DNA of 64,000 nt from Pseudisothecium myosuroides (lineage: Eukaryota; Streptophyta; Bryopsida; Hypnales; Lembophyllaceae). How positions within the stretch are numbered: the stretch's first letter is position 1; each line of letters opens with the position of its first letter. Below are positions 33,721-46,676 of this stretch, piece by piece. The position numbers and the translations under genes were made by a program. The notes under the pieces were generated by a model. That model worked only from the letters and a program-made list of their open reading frames with translations. It was not told where the DNA came from and searched no databases. The stretch spans positions 16,554,001 to 16,618,000 of the forward strand of contig OX637295.1 in NCBI GenBank assembly GCA_951799445.1, written 5' to 3'.

Positions 33721-34584
33721 CGTCTGGAAACAAAGGGGGTTTGCGAATCTTGTTCACTGGGTACAACAGGGTACCCCGGGTATGCAACTCCTATATTATA
33801 TGGCCCTGATTATAACCACTCATAATGCATTTTAGTCCAATTTCAAGGGATACAATTTGTTTTAATTAAAAAATTCTTGTAGCCCTTTCAACAAGAAATT
33901 CAAAAACATAATTATATATATGAAATGATATTTCTTTGGGGGCAATAATAGCATTAAAAAACTAATTATATGAATTTTTTTTAATACATGTATCATGGGA
34001 CAAGCTACCCAACTTTTTGGACTTTTTAATAAAAATTTAATTTTAATCGGAGGAAATTTTTTGTAAAGAATTTTTAAAACTATGCACAAGTGTTTCATTC
34101 TTCATATATCGTACGTTTAGGTCTGATTCGGCAACTTGTTGTCGAAATAGTTTAGTTTTCACATTTTGACAATTCGGCAACCTGTTTTAATTTTCCTAGT
34201 TTTCTCTTATTTTCAGAAATAGTTGAAATTTTCTCAAATTTTCCCTTGAAATTTTCTAAGATCTTCTCTTGAAAATTTTTCAGATTTTCAGAAATAGTTG
34301 TAGGATTTTTTTAAATTTCAGACACGATCCAAAATTTGTCTAGTTATTTACGAAACTGACCTACACGTACGGTATATTGTGAATTTTTTTCTCATATGTA
34401 TGCAATTCAACATTTTCTACATTTAATTCTCTTTTAATTAGGTCTTCATCCAACTTTTTGGTCTTTTTAATTTGATATAATTTTTACACAAGCTGTCCTT
34501 TAAGCCGTTTTAATGCCGATGACCCCTGTGTATAATACATGAGTTGCGTACCTAGGCAAGGTACAAATCTTGTTGTCAAGCTCT
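33721..34584. other. Gene-free AT-rich stretch
   Basis: No gene, RNA or defined element seen. Copy A of the duplication may continue for some distance past 33720, but copy B is cut off by the window end, so this cannot be tested here. Confidence 0.5.
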
Positions 34585-35346
34585 GGGTAGTTGCAAGAAA
34601 CACTCCACGTTTTTCTGTCAAAATTGCGTTTTTTGGCCATAGGACTAGCAGTACTACGCAATACTACTAATACTACATTTTAGAAGCGCTCCAGCAAATC
34701 TGAACCGTCGATTTAAGGTGCCTGCAGATCAGAACCGTTGATTAAGTACTATGCTATATTATGCAGTACTACAAACTACTACGAAGTACTACAGAAGCCA
34801 TTGGGAGCAGAAAATAGTAGAAAAGGGGTCTGTGGAGATTTTCATTTTTAGTAATTCAAAAAAAATTCAAAAATTTCCATTAAAAAAGCCATTTTGCTAG
34901 AGAAGATTGTGCTCACATTGTACCAAAAAATTCATGAAGGAAAATTTTTCCCTCTTCGTAGCTTTTGCACAAAGGAAGGTCACTTTGACCCTATGTGTGC
35001 AATCGACATGTTGCTATTTTCATAAAAAATCATCATCAATCCTTGTAATGTTAGTAGACCTCCAACATGTCCAATTTGTGGCTTCAAATTCGCATTTTTG
35101 GGTCAAAAATAGGTCTAAACCCCCCCCCCCCAAATGGCCAAGGTAGACACCCAATCGGGGGTAGGTTAAAAATAGTAAACTAATTTTAAGAAATTTAAAA
35201 CAATTATTCAAGGTCTGCAACTTTAGCATCTACCTTCATTCCAAATTTCATGCCAAATGGACAAACAATGCAAAGGTTATGAGTGAAAAGCCAATTTCTG
35301 AGGGCAAGGGGACAAGAAATAGGACAAGTGTTTCTTGCAATCACTC
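34585..35346. mobile_element. 762-bp element with 4-bp target duplication (GGGTG...TTGCAAGAAACAC family)
   Basis: Starts GGGTAGTTGCAAGAAACACT and ends AGTGTTTCTTGCAATCACTC. CTCT lies on both sides (34581-34584, 35347-35350). A smaller palindromic insertion rich in AGTACTAC occupies about 34648-34791. No coding capacity found. Confidence 0.8.
34648..34791. mobile_element. Nested small inverted-repeat element
   Basis: Begins AGTACTACGCAATACTACTA and ends with the imperfect reverse complement (ACTACTACGAAGTACT). It lies inside the 34585-35346 element and is absent from the related copies at 51565 and 53172. Confidence 0.55.
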
Positions 35347-35477
35347 CTCTAAGCTCTAGCTAATCACAGTCTATGAATCCTCATATTCAAGCATTGGATT
35401 CATATTCAAGCATTAGAATGGCAAATTTCAGTGTATTAAAAGCGGCCAACAGAAACTTTAGATCCATTTTCGAATTA

Positions 35478-35669
35478 TGGGCAATTTAATTAAAATGGCG
35501 GTGTTCCAAGTGCAATTTTGAAGGTGTGCCATTTTCACCATTTAGGACAGGTATAGATTCCATAATGGGCATTCTGAACCATCTAGGATAGGTATAGATA
35601 TAGAACAGGCGTTATGAACTATTTTCAAGCCATTTTAAAATAATACCGTCATTTTAATGAAATTGCCCA
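35478..35669. mobile_element. MITE, TGGGCAATTT family, intact TA target duplication
   Basis: 192 bp, TGGGCAATTTAATTAAAATG to its reverse complement, flanked by TA at 35476-35477 and 35670-35671. The closest full-length matches are at 29960 and 61077. Confidence 0.88.
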
Positions 35670-36053
35670 TAATCCCACATTTCAGAGCGTCATAATATCA
35701 CAGTAATCCTACAAAACACTCATTTGAACGAATATGCATGACCAAGTGGGCAATCACAGCAGCAGACTATTACTGGCATTTAATTGATTTCAATGCTACT
35801 GTATAGTAGTGACGGTATTGTACGTAACAAGAAGCTAGATCGACCTCTGTTTCAAAACTGAAAGTTCTAACTTCCAGTGAAAGGCAGACTCAGTGAATTT
35901 CAGTAATATAGTGCTGTAAGTTTTACAATCCAAGGCGGAAACCAAAACTCGTGGGTACGACGATCCGTAGGTACGCGTGGGTTAAGGCTGTACATGTATG
36001 TTATTTCGTTACTTCCGGCCTAGATCTGATTGAAACGAAGCGGATCGGACACG

Positions 36054-36295
36054 GCGAAACTCGCTGTGATCAATGTATTGAAATTTGAAGTATGAGGTTC
36101 CCCTAGGGTGTCTGCTAATCTTGAAACTGCATGGCTCGACTCTGACTGAGCTCCTCAGCGATACTGAGATCATTCGAAGGTCCGGGTGGGTCGAGGCGTG
36201 TCGTAGCCCTGGTAGTATGCTTTCCCGGGTGAGCTTTCTCCCTCCGGGACACTGTCAAGGTCGCTGACAGGCAGTCTCTCTACTACTCTAGATTG
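36054..36295 (-). pseudogene. Decayed duplicate of the receptor kinase last exon
   Basis: Matches 36404-36625, the C-terminal tail of the neighbouring receptor kinase. On the minus strand it reads SDLDSVPEGESSPGKAYYQG then a stop soon after TRTFE, against the tail [19 protein letters not shown] of the intact gene. It starts right after an AG (CTGTCAG) that could act as a splice acceptor, so an alternative terminal exon is possible. Otherwise it is a tandem duplication relic in the 3' flank. Confidence 0.7.
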
Positions 36296-36464
36296 CTGGA
36301 TCTCAGTGTCCTTACAAAAAAACAATGATCAATGTGATCGATCGACCCTAGGACCAGACAGAGACTGTTGTTTTCGACACTTTCCAGACCTGATGTAATC
36401 GAGGATGAACTTGCTGCGATTGATGTCTTGAATTTCTAAAGTACGAGGCTTCCTTCTCTCCAAA

Positions 36465-39400
36465 CTACCTGGCTCGGATCTGACTGAGCTCCACAGCGAC
36501 ACTGAGATCATCCGAAGGTCCACGTCGAGGCCTGTCGTGACCCTGGTAGTGCGCTTTCCCGGATGAGGTTCCTTCCTCCGAGACGCTTTCCAGGCCGCCG
36601 TTACTACTGTTCCTGTAGTCCGCAGATTCTCGTTGCCGCCGTGTTCCCGGCTTGTAAGCTGGCTCGCTCTTCCCCTCGCCCAGCACCAGCACTTCCGACT
36701 CCGTGTCGCTCTGCAGGATTGAGACTATGCGAGCCATAGAAGGCCGCTTCTCGGATGCGTTTTGGATGCACAGGAGGCACACGTTGATGACGCGTTGGAC
36801 GTCGCGGACTTCGTCGTCGGTCAGGTGGAGCGTCGGGTCGACGAGGTCGAGTAGTCGGTCTTGTTCGTGGAGGATCCAGGCCTGCAGGATGTCCGATGAT
36901 CGAGAAGTTAGAAGGACGATTCTATTAAAATGGGGTATTTTGATCGCTTAAATAATGTCATTAATAGTTAATTTCAAGTCTTTAAATTGGCACAATTCCG
37001 ATCCGGCACCTAAAATCGACACACACACACACAGATATATAGACACATATATATACATAATAAATGTAAACAGTCTAAAACCGAACAGACAAGAATTCAC
37101 GTTTTGAAATGAGCGTTCCCCTAAATCTTTAATTTCCATTTTCCCCCGTTGCTGGTGGGTTCACTGCGCCAATGTAAGGAAATTGATGTTTTAGTTGGTT
37201 GAGCACGTGATACAGGACGACCCGGGGGAGTCGATTCTTTTAGTAGAATGAATGATAATGTTACTCTTCCCTTCGACATCATTAATTTATACGCATATTA
37301 AGGAAGAAAGCCTACATTTTCCCGCAGTGAATGCACGGTTGGAGACAAATGTATTCAGCAGTTGTCAAATTCGGAACTTTGAGCAATAGGGTCTGGCAAG
37401 CTACGTGGTTCAACAAAGATAGAGATCATACCCATTTGGAGAGGTACACTTGGTCTAGATCATATGAATCATCAATGTTCCGACGACCACTAATAATCTC
37501 CAAACACAACACTCCAAAGCTGTAGACATCCACTTTGTCGCTCAGTTGTCCAAGGGAAGCATACTCTGGTGCCAAGTACCCTCTGCAGAGTTGATCATTT
37601 GCACAACAATCAATGAGGATAAAACATTGGAAAAATATCATTCTAAGGACAACAGGAGCAAATATAATTTAAACATGATTCATTCCTACTTTTGTAGTAC
37701 TGAGACTTGGAATTGCTTTTAGGAAATTAAAGAGGTGGTGCTTACTTTGTTCCGGCAACATGAACAGTCATGATATGGCTTTGCTCGTCCGGGAACAACA
37801 GGGCCAAACCGAAGTCCGCAATCTTGGGATCCATATTCTTATCCAACAAAACGTTGCTCGCCTTGATGTCCCGATGGATGACTCTTGGATGTGCCAACGC
37901 ATGCAGATAATGCAAACCACGCGCAATCCCCAGACAAATCTTTTGCCGCACAGCCCAACTGACGACCTGCCTTCTTGTTCCTGTCCAAATGAACATGAAA
38001 ACGAACTTAGTAATAGCTACTGTAAGTATCTAGATTAAAATTAAAATGGATGTAAACAACAGTATGCCCTTGGTAGCTGAGAAGATGATTTCAGTAAATT
38101 GAAACGTTGAAACTAAGAAAAGAGTGGCTCGAGGTGGATGAGTGACAAACATACCAAGTAAAATTTGGTCGACGTCGAAGTTATCCACATACTCGTAAAC
38201 CAGCAGCCTTTGGTGTTCACGAAGGCAACATCCTTTCAGGTTCACCAGGTTTCTGTGCTTCATTCCAGTGATAAGGACAACTTCGTTTGAGAATTCATCG
38301 AGGCCTTGTGAGGTCTTGACGAACAGCTGCTTCACAGCCACCACGTGTCCATTGGGAAAGATACCCTGCAGTGGTGCAAGAGATGCTCAGAACGTATTGC
38401 ACAAAATCCCAATTTCACAGCAATTATGCTCCGAATCCTGACTCACATCTCAGCAAACAGGTTGATGTAAAATGTGGGATTATCTAACTAAGCTGTGCAC
38501 AATGATGTGGATGGAATGCAATTTATATGTTAATTAGAATTTTTGTCGGCACAACAAGCCAATGTAAATGTCAAAATGACTCATGGAATGCCGCAAAAAT
38601 AACGGAATTGACTTTAATAGTGGTGTTTAGTACCTTGTAGACTGCGCCATAGCCACCCTGGCCCAGCTTCATATCGTCGTGAAAGTTTCTTGTGGCCGCC
38701 CTGATCTCATTGTAGGAGAATATGGTGGGCTTGACATCATACTCTTCAAATTCTGAAGAGCATAGTATAAAATTAAGTTAGCACCAAAGAAATCCAAGAT
38801 ACTCACTGTGAGAAAGTGTTAATGAACAGACTAATATAGGAATATTCAAGGCTCCTGAAAACTCACTCTTGCTGAACTGAATTTGCAGATACTTTTTGTA
38901 TCTTCTGTTTTTGTAAAGTATAGCTCCCACAACCACTGCCAGTATCAGTACCACCGAAATCACACTGGTCGTGACAGCAGCGATGATGATCTTGCGGTTG
39001 TTTGCTTTTACTGCACAATAACAGATAAGGATCCTGTTATTCATATTATTTACATATTTTCTAAGCCCTAAAAACAAGAAGCATAATCACACAATTTTTT
39101 TCTAAAATACAAATGCTCAGGGGCAAACGCCAGCTAAATGAATACTGACCTGGATTTACAAAGCAGATTTGGTTACAAAAGCATCTCTGGCCATCATTTC
39201 CAGAGTCATAGTGATCACAATATGGATTCCCATCTAGTCTGCACAATTTAATTTATTCACACAAAGCTCAGGACACATAAGTACACTGTTGCTAATAGTA
39301 ACCACTTATTTTTATTGATGCCTAGTTCGCCTCAGAATTTTCCAATTGATAACTGTGGATTTGAGGGCTCTGTTGAGCAGCAGGGTTGTCAGTTACAAAA

Positions 39401-42400
39401 TATCCACTCCTGCTCAGCCAATGAAAACTGCATTGAGAAATACATAATTCAACTACAGGCAGAGTCACTTGTAACATTGGAATGCAGTACGTACTGGAAG
39501 GCCATGGGTCCTGGATTACATACTTGATGACAGTGGTGATGTTCGCGATGGAGAATGCGTCATATCTTACACGGGTGATTCTGTTGTTGCTCAAACTCAG
39601 CATCCTCAGCTTTACGGTTGAATTGGAATCCGAGTTTGTGAGCAGTAATTTCCGATCATTCATCCCGATAAGGTCAAGTTCTCCTGAAAGGCTGTTGTTG
39701 TGCAGGTACCTGCATTTCAGACAAGGTGATCAATTTTACGGTAGGCTTGCATGGATTGGTATATTTTCATATTATGTGTTGCTCAGGGCATAATCCTCGA
39801 ATGTAAATATATCTTGAGGATTGTTATAATTTTATTATCCACTGAAGTCTTATATATATATAGTGTGCAGATCAGATGATTGAATATTTATGAACCCCAG
39901 GTAAAGCAAATGATTATTGGTCCAAGTAAGCATTTAGGTTATGTGAAACAGGGGATGCGACTTACAATTCTTGGATAGTGCCAAGGTTTGTGGAATCCCA
40001 GGCTGGAAGATTGTTGCCAGACAGGTCTAGTGCATCCAGGTTGGCACTCAGATTGAAGGTGTCCTGTAAATTCCCTGTCCAGGAGAAATTGTTTCTGCCA
40101 AAATTCCTGTTTCAAATCCACACATGTATGCCAGCCGTGAGCCAAGATATTGAAATACATGCCGAATTATTCCTGTTCGTTAAAATGGCATGTTTCAAAG
40201 CACCAATATGGTGACATTCAAGTGACATTCAAGTTGTGACATTCAATGTGGACATAGCCTGATGTCTGGGACTGGCATAGCCTCAAGCTAGGTTTTCTTA
40301 TGGGTGATTTCAGTAAATGGCAGATTTCACTGAAATTTGCCATTTTCACAAATATGAGGTTCAGAGGAACTACGAACAATGTTTGTGCTCACTATCTTGT
40401 GCAGTTTCAATGCAATTTCTATATGGTCATGACCTTGAATTCGATCATTTCTGCAAATGAAGAAACAAAATGCAAAATGGAGAGGGATGACTCATCATCA
40501 ATACTTACGCAGTCTGTAGGGCGGAAAGATTTCTAAGATCCGGTAACGAACCCACAAATTCATTCCTAGAGACATCCCTGCATTATCACCAGAAATTAAA
40601 GCAGTTAGAAGTATCACATACCTCGAGTCCTTTAACCTAGGTAGAACAATGACTAATCTCCAGGAAGCAGATTAGAATAGGTTTCAGCAAATTAATTTTC
40701 TTCAAACGATGTAACTTGATCAGGAAAAGAAGGTAAAGCTTACAAATAAATCAATTTCCGCAACAGAGATAGGTCTGGCAACTCCCCAGTGAACTGGTTG
40801 TTAGATATGTCCCTGCCAAGAATCAACAGAATCCATCACGGACATGTTTCAATGGGACACAAACTCAACATGTACGTGAAATTTCCACTAAATTATAGAA
40901 ATTATCAGTTGAAATGGAAAAGTTTTGTATGATTGTACTAATCAGAATCCTATGCCCGTCCTACCAGGGTGATTTTGTTACGTTTTGAACAGACTTACTG
41001 ATGATTTTTTTTTTGGAGTACTTTCCAATTAGAAAAATAATTCTTAATTAAAAAGAAAGAAAGATAATGTATACACCTTGAAGATGAAGGTAACCACTAA
41101 AGGAAAAGCTTAGAAAATTCTCAAAGTAGCAAGTGTGACATAAAATTGAGGGCTATTTTTGGACAGTAAATTTATTTTCAAAATTATGAAAAAATCAGAC
41201 AAGGTGTATGATAGTCATGAGCACCTTATCTACAAATATTGAGTCATTTGGAGCTAGAACGCAAAAGTTATAGACAAAAAAAAAATTGGCATGCAAGTCA
41301 TTTGGAACTAGAATGCAAAATAAGAAGAGTGTTTCTTGCAATCACCCACCACAAGACATTGATTCAGCAATTGATGCAAACCGACTTACAGTTTTTCGAG
41401 TTCCGTCTTATTCGTGAAGGCGTCTGACTGAATTGGTCCCGTTAGAAAATTGTTACCAATGCTGAGAACTTGGAGGTAATCCATGGTGCTCAACTGGAGA
41501 GATGGAAACGATCCATTGAACTGATTGCCACTCAGATCCCTGTCAAATATTTAGAACAAAGGAATTAGAATACTGTACGGAATATTGGAACGAAAAGTAA
41601 ATTAAGCACGTTGCGCCAAGTACTAAAGTATTATCCGGGATAAAGATTATATCAATGGTCTATTTCGTTCAATTATCACGATGCCAGCCCAAAAATTTGA
41701 GACATACATGAACATAAAGGTGCAAAATGTAGGATAGATATAGATTATGTTTCAGAACGCGAGTTCTAAAAGGTGCCGAAGTATTGAAATACTGCCAATT
41801 TAACAAAATTGAAATCGTGGAAACTAGAGCGTAATTATACAAGCTCTTCAAGAATGAGAGGAAACTCACAACTGGAGGAGATTCCAGAGAATCTCCCAGT
41901 CTGGAATAAATCCGTTGAAACCATTGTCATGAACATCCCTACCCATGTATTCAGATATAATCAGTTAGTATCATTTGATACCCAATTCAAAATAGTGAAC
42001 AATAATATCTATCTGAACTTCAGATATACGCTGCAAATTAAACTCAATCCAAATGATAATTGATGGTCCTAACATTGGGAGCAGTTAGCAAACTTACAAA
42101 ACATTTAGCCACATATCCTGGAGTTCTAGAGGAAGTGGACCAGTGAGGTCAGGATTTCCTGTCAATTCTCTGGAAGCATCAAAGGATATGATTGTTAGCT
42201 GGAAGATAATTCAGGTGGGGAACACTGGTGCAGTTTTCTAATTCTAAGAAGTTCGATAAGATCACCGTTACCATCTAACAAAGGTTGAGAAGCATGCTGA
42301 CAGTCAACAGCTTTGCATATTGTAACTTAGCTAGTACTCCCTCCGTCCCACCAAAAACTTCCAAATCGGAAATAGCGTGTGTACCACTAAAAATGCTACA

Positions 42401-44217
42401 CATATTGATCTTTGAGCAAGCGATGTGTAAATTTTGGAGTTGATTAAGATAGAATTGCTTTGAATTTCAGATCGTCTACTCATCAATCAAAATCAATAAA
42501 TGGAGTGGTTTAGTGGCACATGCATTTGGAGGTTTTCAGTGGGATGGAGGGGTTACATGTTTTTAATTTTGCAAAACTAACGTCAATTTTGTTAAACTGG
42601 CACAATTTCATTGAAGTGGTTTAGCTAGAGAGCTGGGAGGAGAATGGGGTGAAAATCCTAGTTTTGCAAGTTATCAGTGTACAATGTTCTTGATGAAATG
42701 CAATTTGCATATCAATTTGCATATATATATCTGCATAACAACCTAATGTAAATGTCAAAATGACGCATGGAATACCATCAATTTAACCAAATTGACGTCA
42801 ACTAGAAATGACATTTTCAGGAAGCCGCTAGCTCCAGGGAACTTACAAAGTTGTCATGAATGAAAAGTTTCCAATGTATGGTGACAAAGTGCCAACAATC
42901 GATGCATTGGATATTGACCTGCTCGGAGGCATTTCAATTCATTTCACACAGATCACTGTTAGAAGTGACTCGATTAAGAAGGTCTCACACAGTAACTATC
43001 TAAGAGTAGCATGAAACAAAACTAGGACCAGGGGTTGAAACGTCAATTTCATTATATTGGCGATTCAGACCACTAAATGGTGGCACTCGTCACTCAAAAA
43101 ACTAAGACGCTTAATGCTTTACAATTTGAGGCTCTTGACTCGAAAGAACGTCAATTTCGTTAAAAGTGGCGCGATTCCAGCTTCAAAAATTGTGACATTT
43201 AAGTAAATAAAGGTCAACAATCTAGGATAGGAGAGGTATGGATTTATCTTTCAGAATGCTAAGTGAGTAAGTGCCAAAGATTAATTTAGAATACCACCAC
43301 TCAAACGAAATTCACGTTGAAGGTTCCAGTGTCGACAATGTCCACAAATGTAACGAACACATTGAAGTCGCGATTGGTGCGAGTTCCGGGGATCCTTGTT
43401 TGGTAACCCGACGTTTCTTAAGGTGCTTGTCATTCTGGCCCTATTCAATGGGCACACAACAAGCTAGCTAATTGAATAAAAGAATAGAATAGAATAGCAC
43501 AGAGAGAGTAGAAGCATGCTTACAAGCTAACTATATCGACGGTCCAGTTGGTATTATTATCTGCATCAACAGTCCCGTTATGTTTCAAGCACTGCACTCC
43601 TCGCCAATTGGGAATTGTACTGTTATCTCGCTGGTACAGACTCGGGCAAGGATACACTTGCGTTGTACTCCAGCCATCCAGGTTGCTGCTCAGATGAGGG
43701 GTACTTTCATTCCAAGCTGCAAAGATTGCCTGGAGAGCGTCCACTGCAATCAAACAAGTGCATTTTTAATTTATATCGCAAACACAAAACCCATTGAAAC
43801 ACTGAGTGACACTCTTGCAAGTTGCAAACATGCCTTTACCGACAGTGTGAGTACTACGATTCTCGAGTCTGAGTTAGAATCGTAAACTATTCACTACTAG
43901 GCACTCCAATGGGCCGTCCTGAGTCAGTCAGTCGATCAGTCACTCTACTCTCCCACGGGGGCACTGCCAAATTCTCTTCATCTGTTTGCCAAGAAAAAAG
44001 GAATTTCGAAAACTGTCCGTCAACAACATGCCCTCTACTACTGTCAAATTGCGAACTTTGTAGAGCAGAGGATTTCAAGTCATTCAAACTTACGGTCATC
44101 TGTCCAGTAATAATTGGTGTCGATGCCTTGTACGAAGCAGACTTTGCCAAGTACAAGCAGTACGGCTATCACAGATCGGCCAAAGTGATCACAAAGCAGG
44201 TGCGACTGTTGCCCCAT
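36465..44217 (-). CDS. LRR receptor-like serine/threonine kinase (subfamily VIII-like)
   Basis: Seventeen exons: 44217-44094, 43743-43524, 42918-42847, 42169-42098, 41937-41869, 41539-41390, 40812-40744, 40577-40509, 40106-39966, 39709-39524, 39238-39150, 39010-38867, 38752-38634, 38365-38155, 37980-37746, 37582-37432, 36881-36465. Phases agree and give 845 residues. Signal peptide 1 to about 31 (hydrophobic VIAVLLVLG); LRR cap with PNWRGVQC; LRRs on 69-, 72- or multiple-unit exons ([28 protein letters not shown]); GNPYC box; transmembrane segment about 428-453. The kinase has [12 protein letters not shown] (498-509), VAVK (Lys520), [11 protein letters not shown] (Asp616), DFG (634-636) and [11 protein letters not shown], so it is an active RD kinase. 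GNPYC plus this kinase suggests LRR-VIII. Ligand unknown. Introns carry at least four MITEs. The C-terminal tail after the kinase is Ser/Arg/Gly-rich. Confidence 0.93.
40977..41347. mobile_element. 4-bp-target-duplication element in a receptor kinase intron
   Basis: Starts GGGTGATTTTGTTACG, ends AGTGTTTCTTGCAATCACCC, with ACCA exactly on both sides (40973-40976 and 41348-41351). 371 bp, a shortened relative of the copies at 34585, 51565, 53172 and 61679. It lies wholly between two LRR exons and does not disturb the splice sites. Confidence 0.85.
42337..42553. mobile_element. Stowaway-like MITE in a receptor kinase intron
   Basis: Starts CTCCCTCCGTCCCACC and ends GGTTTTCAGTGGGATGGAGG and on, flanked by TA (42335-42336, 42554-42555). 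CTCCCTCCGTCCC is the hallmark end of plant Stowaway (Tc1/mariner) MITEs. Confidence 0.85.
42580..42798. mobile_element. MITE with ACGTCAATTTTGTTAAAC ends, receptor kinase intron
   Basis: ACGTCAATTTTGTTAAAC to TTTAACCAAATTGACGT. Left TA, right CA. Its right half matches 38500-38614 in another intron of the same gene (CAATGTAAATGTCAAAATGA and onward), a truncated relative. The ends resemble the TTTCATTAAAATGGC family. Confidence 0.7.
43147..43318. mobile_element. MITE with AACGTCAATTTCGTT ends, receptor kinase intron
   Basis: AACGTCAATTTCGTTAAAAG at the left and CAAACGAAATTCACGTT at the right form an imperfect inverted pair about 172 bp apart. Related by its ends to 42580-42798. Sits in the intron 42919-43523. 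Confidence 0.6.
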
Positions 44218-45195
44218 CTTGTTACATCTGCAACAGGGAGTTTGATCCTTACAACCGCACTAACAGCAAGTCCACAAATTTTCAAAACCGAGAAAAGAAC
44301 TCGTACTCGAAATGAGGTTTTCCATCACTCTCTTAACTCCGAGCGCAAGCTCCTTCATCTCAGTCTCACTGCAGCCTGCACTGCATAATCGGTAGGGGTG
44401 CCTGTCTGGCGATGATCTAATTAAAGCTGCGCAGGGGTGCTAGAATCTCTTCCGGAGAAAAAGAAATGGTGAAGCGCATGTATCACGCTTCAAAGCCGCG
44501 TCCACTTGACTTCTCTACCTGGAGTGCACAGTGGTGTACGCCGTTCCAGTTCAACGTCCGACCGATTCAGTGAATTTTTTGTTCATGTTTGAGCATCTCC
44601 ACTCTTTCACTGAAAAATCAACACAGGGAACCACCTGTGCGGGCTCGCAAAATGGAAAAGTGGCCCTTGTGGTGGACTATGGGGATTCCCCAGCCATACC
44701 CGCTCTCAAGCCCCGCCAAAACTGTCATTTTTCCATGCTTTTTCTTGATTTCCGGTCTTTCAAGTGATTGCCTTGACACTATTGACTATTTGGCACTATA
44801 GATTCACTACTTGGCTTTGTTGGCACTAATTATTGCTTAGCACTATTGCATTTTGTTGAACCTTGGATTTGGCTAGGAGCTCTTTTGCAAGTTTTGCATT
44901 CAATTTAGGTTGAGAAAACCTGAAACAAAAAATTAAAATTTTTTTTTTTTTTTTAAATCATGATTTTCTTTCCAATTAATAACCTTTGAGACAATTTGGG
45001 GGACGTTTAGATGCAACTCTTCACAATGCACACACCTTATGTTGCAATAGGATAGAGAAAACTCAAAACAAAATATAAAAATGAAACAATATAAAAATAA
45101 AAGTAATATTTATAAATTATAATGAGATATTAATGTATGTAAGCACATGCATCTAATTATATATAACTAGAGAGAGAGAAATCATAGATACAATA
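44218..45195. other. Upstream region of the receptor kinase and AT-rich flank
   Basis: Bases 44218 to about 44520 are the presumed leader and promoter of the minus-strand receptor kinase; no TATA box is assigned. Bases 44592 to about 44720 hold a truncated copy of the GAGCATCTCCACTC element (GAGCATCTCCACTC, ACCACCTGTGCGGGCTC, CATACCCGCTCTCAAGCCC) without a right end. The remainder to 45195 is AT-rich with no gene. Confidence 0.55.
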
Positions 45196-45454
45196 GAGTT
45201 ATTCGTAAAGTACCCTAAACTGGGGTTTAAACCCGTGAGTTTTGTGAAAAAGCCGGTTGAGTTAAAAAAGTCGGAATAAAAGTGGGTATGAAACTTATTT
45301 TTCCATCAAAATGGTGCCTAAAAAAGTTTGGTCCCCACTTTTGAGGTTGTGTGTCATAAGTATCTTGCAAAAAATTTTGACACTTCAACTATAGTTGCCT
45401 TCTCAATTTCAGAAAAAGTTCTGCCCAAACTAGGGAGGACTTTACGAATAACTC
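45196..45454. mobile_element. MITE with GAGTTATTCGTAAAG ends
   Basis: GAGTTATTCGTAAAGTACCC and, at the right, GGACTTTACGAATAACTC. TA duplicated on both sides (45194-45195, 45455-45456). 259 bp. Tc1/mariner-type by its duplication; no other copy seen in the window. Confidence 0.82.
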
Positions 45455-45752
45455 TAATGTAATAAAAAGATAAAGCGTTCATTTGAATCACTACAATAGA
45501 ACCTCTCTAGATCCAGGCATGTCTAACAAGATTAGCTTAGAGAGGTTTATTTGTTTATGGAGAGTCATTATTTAGTCATAATCTTTGTATTGGAGACAAG
45601 TCTGGGACCGATCTAACAACATTAGCTTACAGAGGTTTATCGGCTTTTAAATGAACAAGTTATGGAGTTTTTATTGTACAGTCATTTTAGGATGTAGGAC
45701 CATATGGAACTCTCTATCTTTTTAAATTATGGAAATTGAGTTCTATAATTAA

Positions 45753-46672
45753 TTTCTAAAGAATCAAGCTGCGTTTTTTTGGCAACATAGCGATTTTGGA
45801 CAGCTCACTATGAATGGAATTTTTTTCTTCGAAACTATCACATAACATAGGGATGAAGTTTTTCTTTCAAAGACCTAACAATTTTCACAACTTTTGAGTA
45901 CATTATTAAAAAGTTATTGCATGATATGTAGTTTTTTTCTTGGTCATGCAATCCGGGCAAAATTTTAAAAAAAACTTTTTCAGAAACAAAAATTTGAAAT
46001 GGATTTTTTAGATTTTATATACATGAAAAGCTTTGAATCATTCCATTTTGATCAATGAGATGAAAGTTATGAGGAATTTTAGTTTGCAGGTAGTTATGGA
46101 TTCTCTACTCTAAAATAAACCTTTGAAGTTTTTTATTTAACTCAATTTTCAATATTTTTAGAAAAAAATAACACTACAGAATATAGATTGTTTATTACAA
46201 CATTACAGCCATTGGAATTGGCATTTTTCAATTTCATAACTAAATTCTTAACAATTTAGTATTTTGAATCATTTTCTACCTCTTTCTACTTACTATTTTC
46301 TATCTATATGTTCTACAATTCCAATTCATTTGAAATTTTTCAAGCATGTAGCCAACTTGCCTTGAAGAACAAATCCAAAAAAGTACCACCAACATGGACA
46401 TTTTTCTATACAAATGAGACTTTGTGAAGTGCAGCTACCCTGTTTTTTGCAAGGTCAAAAAAAGGGTTTTTGTCAATTCAAACACTAATATTTTGCAATC
46501 TACATGCTGAAATTTTTTGAAATTTTTTCTACATCTTTTCAAATCATAATACTACAAGATCCTACGGTAAGAATTATCCAAAAATAATTTTTTTCCTAAA
46601 ATTTGGTACTTGTACTAGAAATGGCAATTTTGGAATGTTTTTGGTGAAAATATAGTCAAAGAACTTTACGGG
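45753..46672. mobile_element. 920-bp TTAA-flanked element
   Basis: Left end TTTCTAAAGAATCAAGCTGC, right end GAACTTTACGGG, TTAA at 45749-45752 and 46673-46676. The left 200 bp match 31029-31230. The right part (CTAGAAATGGCAATTTTGGA) matches the right ends of 32677-33594 and, inverted, 28046. It therefore joins the halves seen in two sub-types. Confidence 0.78.
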
Positions 46673-46676
46673 TTAA

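Noticed and set aside
35117..35132. Run of C residues inside the 34585-35346 element
   Set aside because: A simple homopolymer with no further structure; possibly a sequencing-length error.
41650..41820. Possible further MITE in a receptor kinase intron
   Set aside because: The right side resembles the ACGTCAATTT-family end, but the left end is too weak to define an element.
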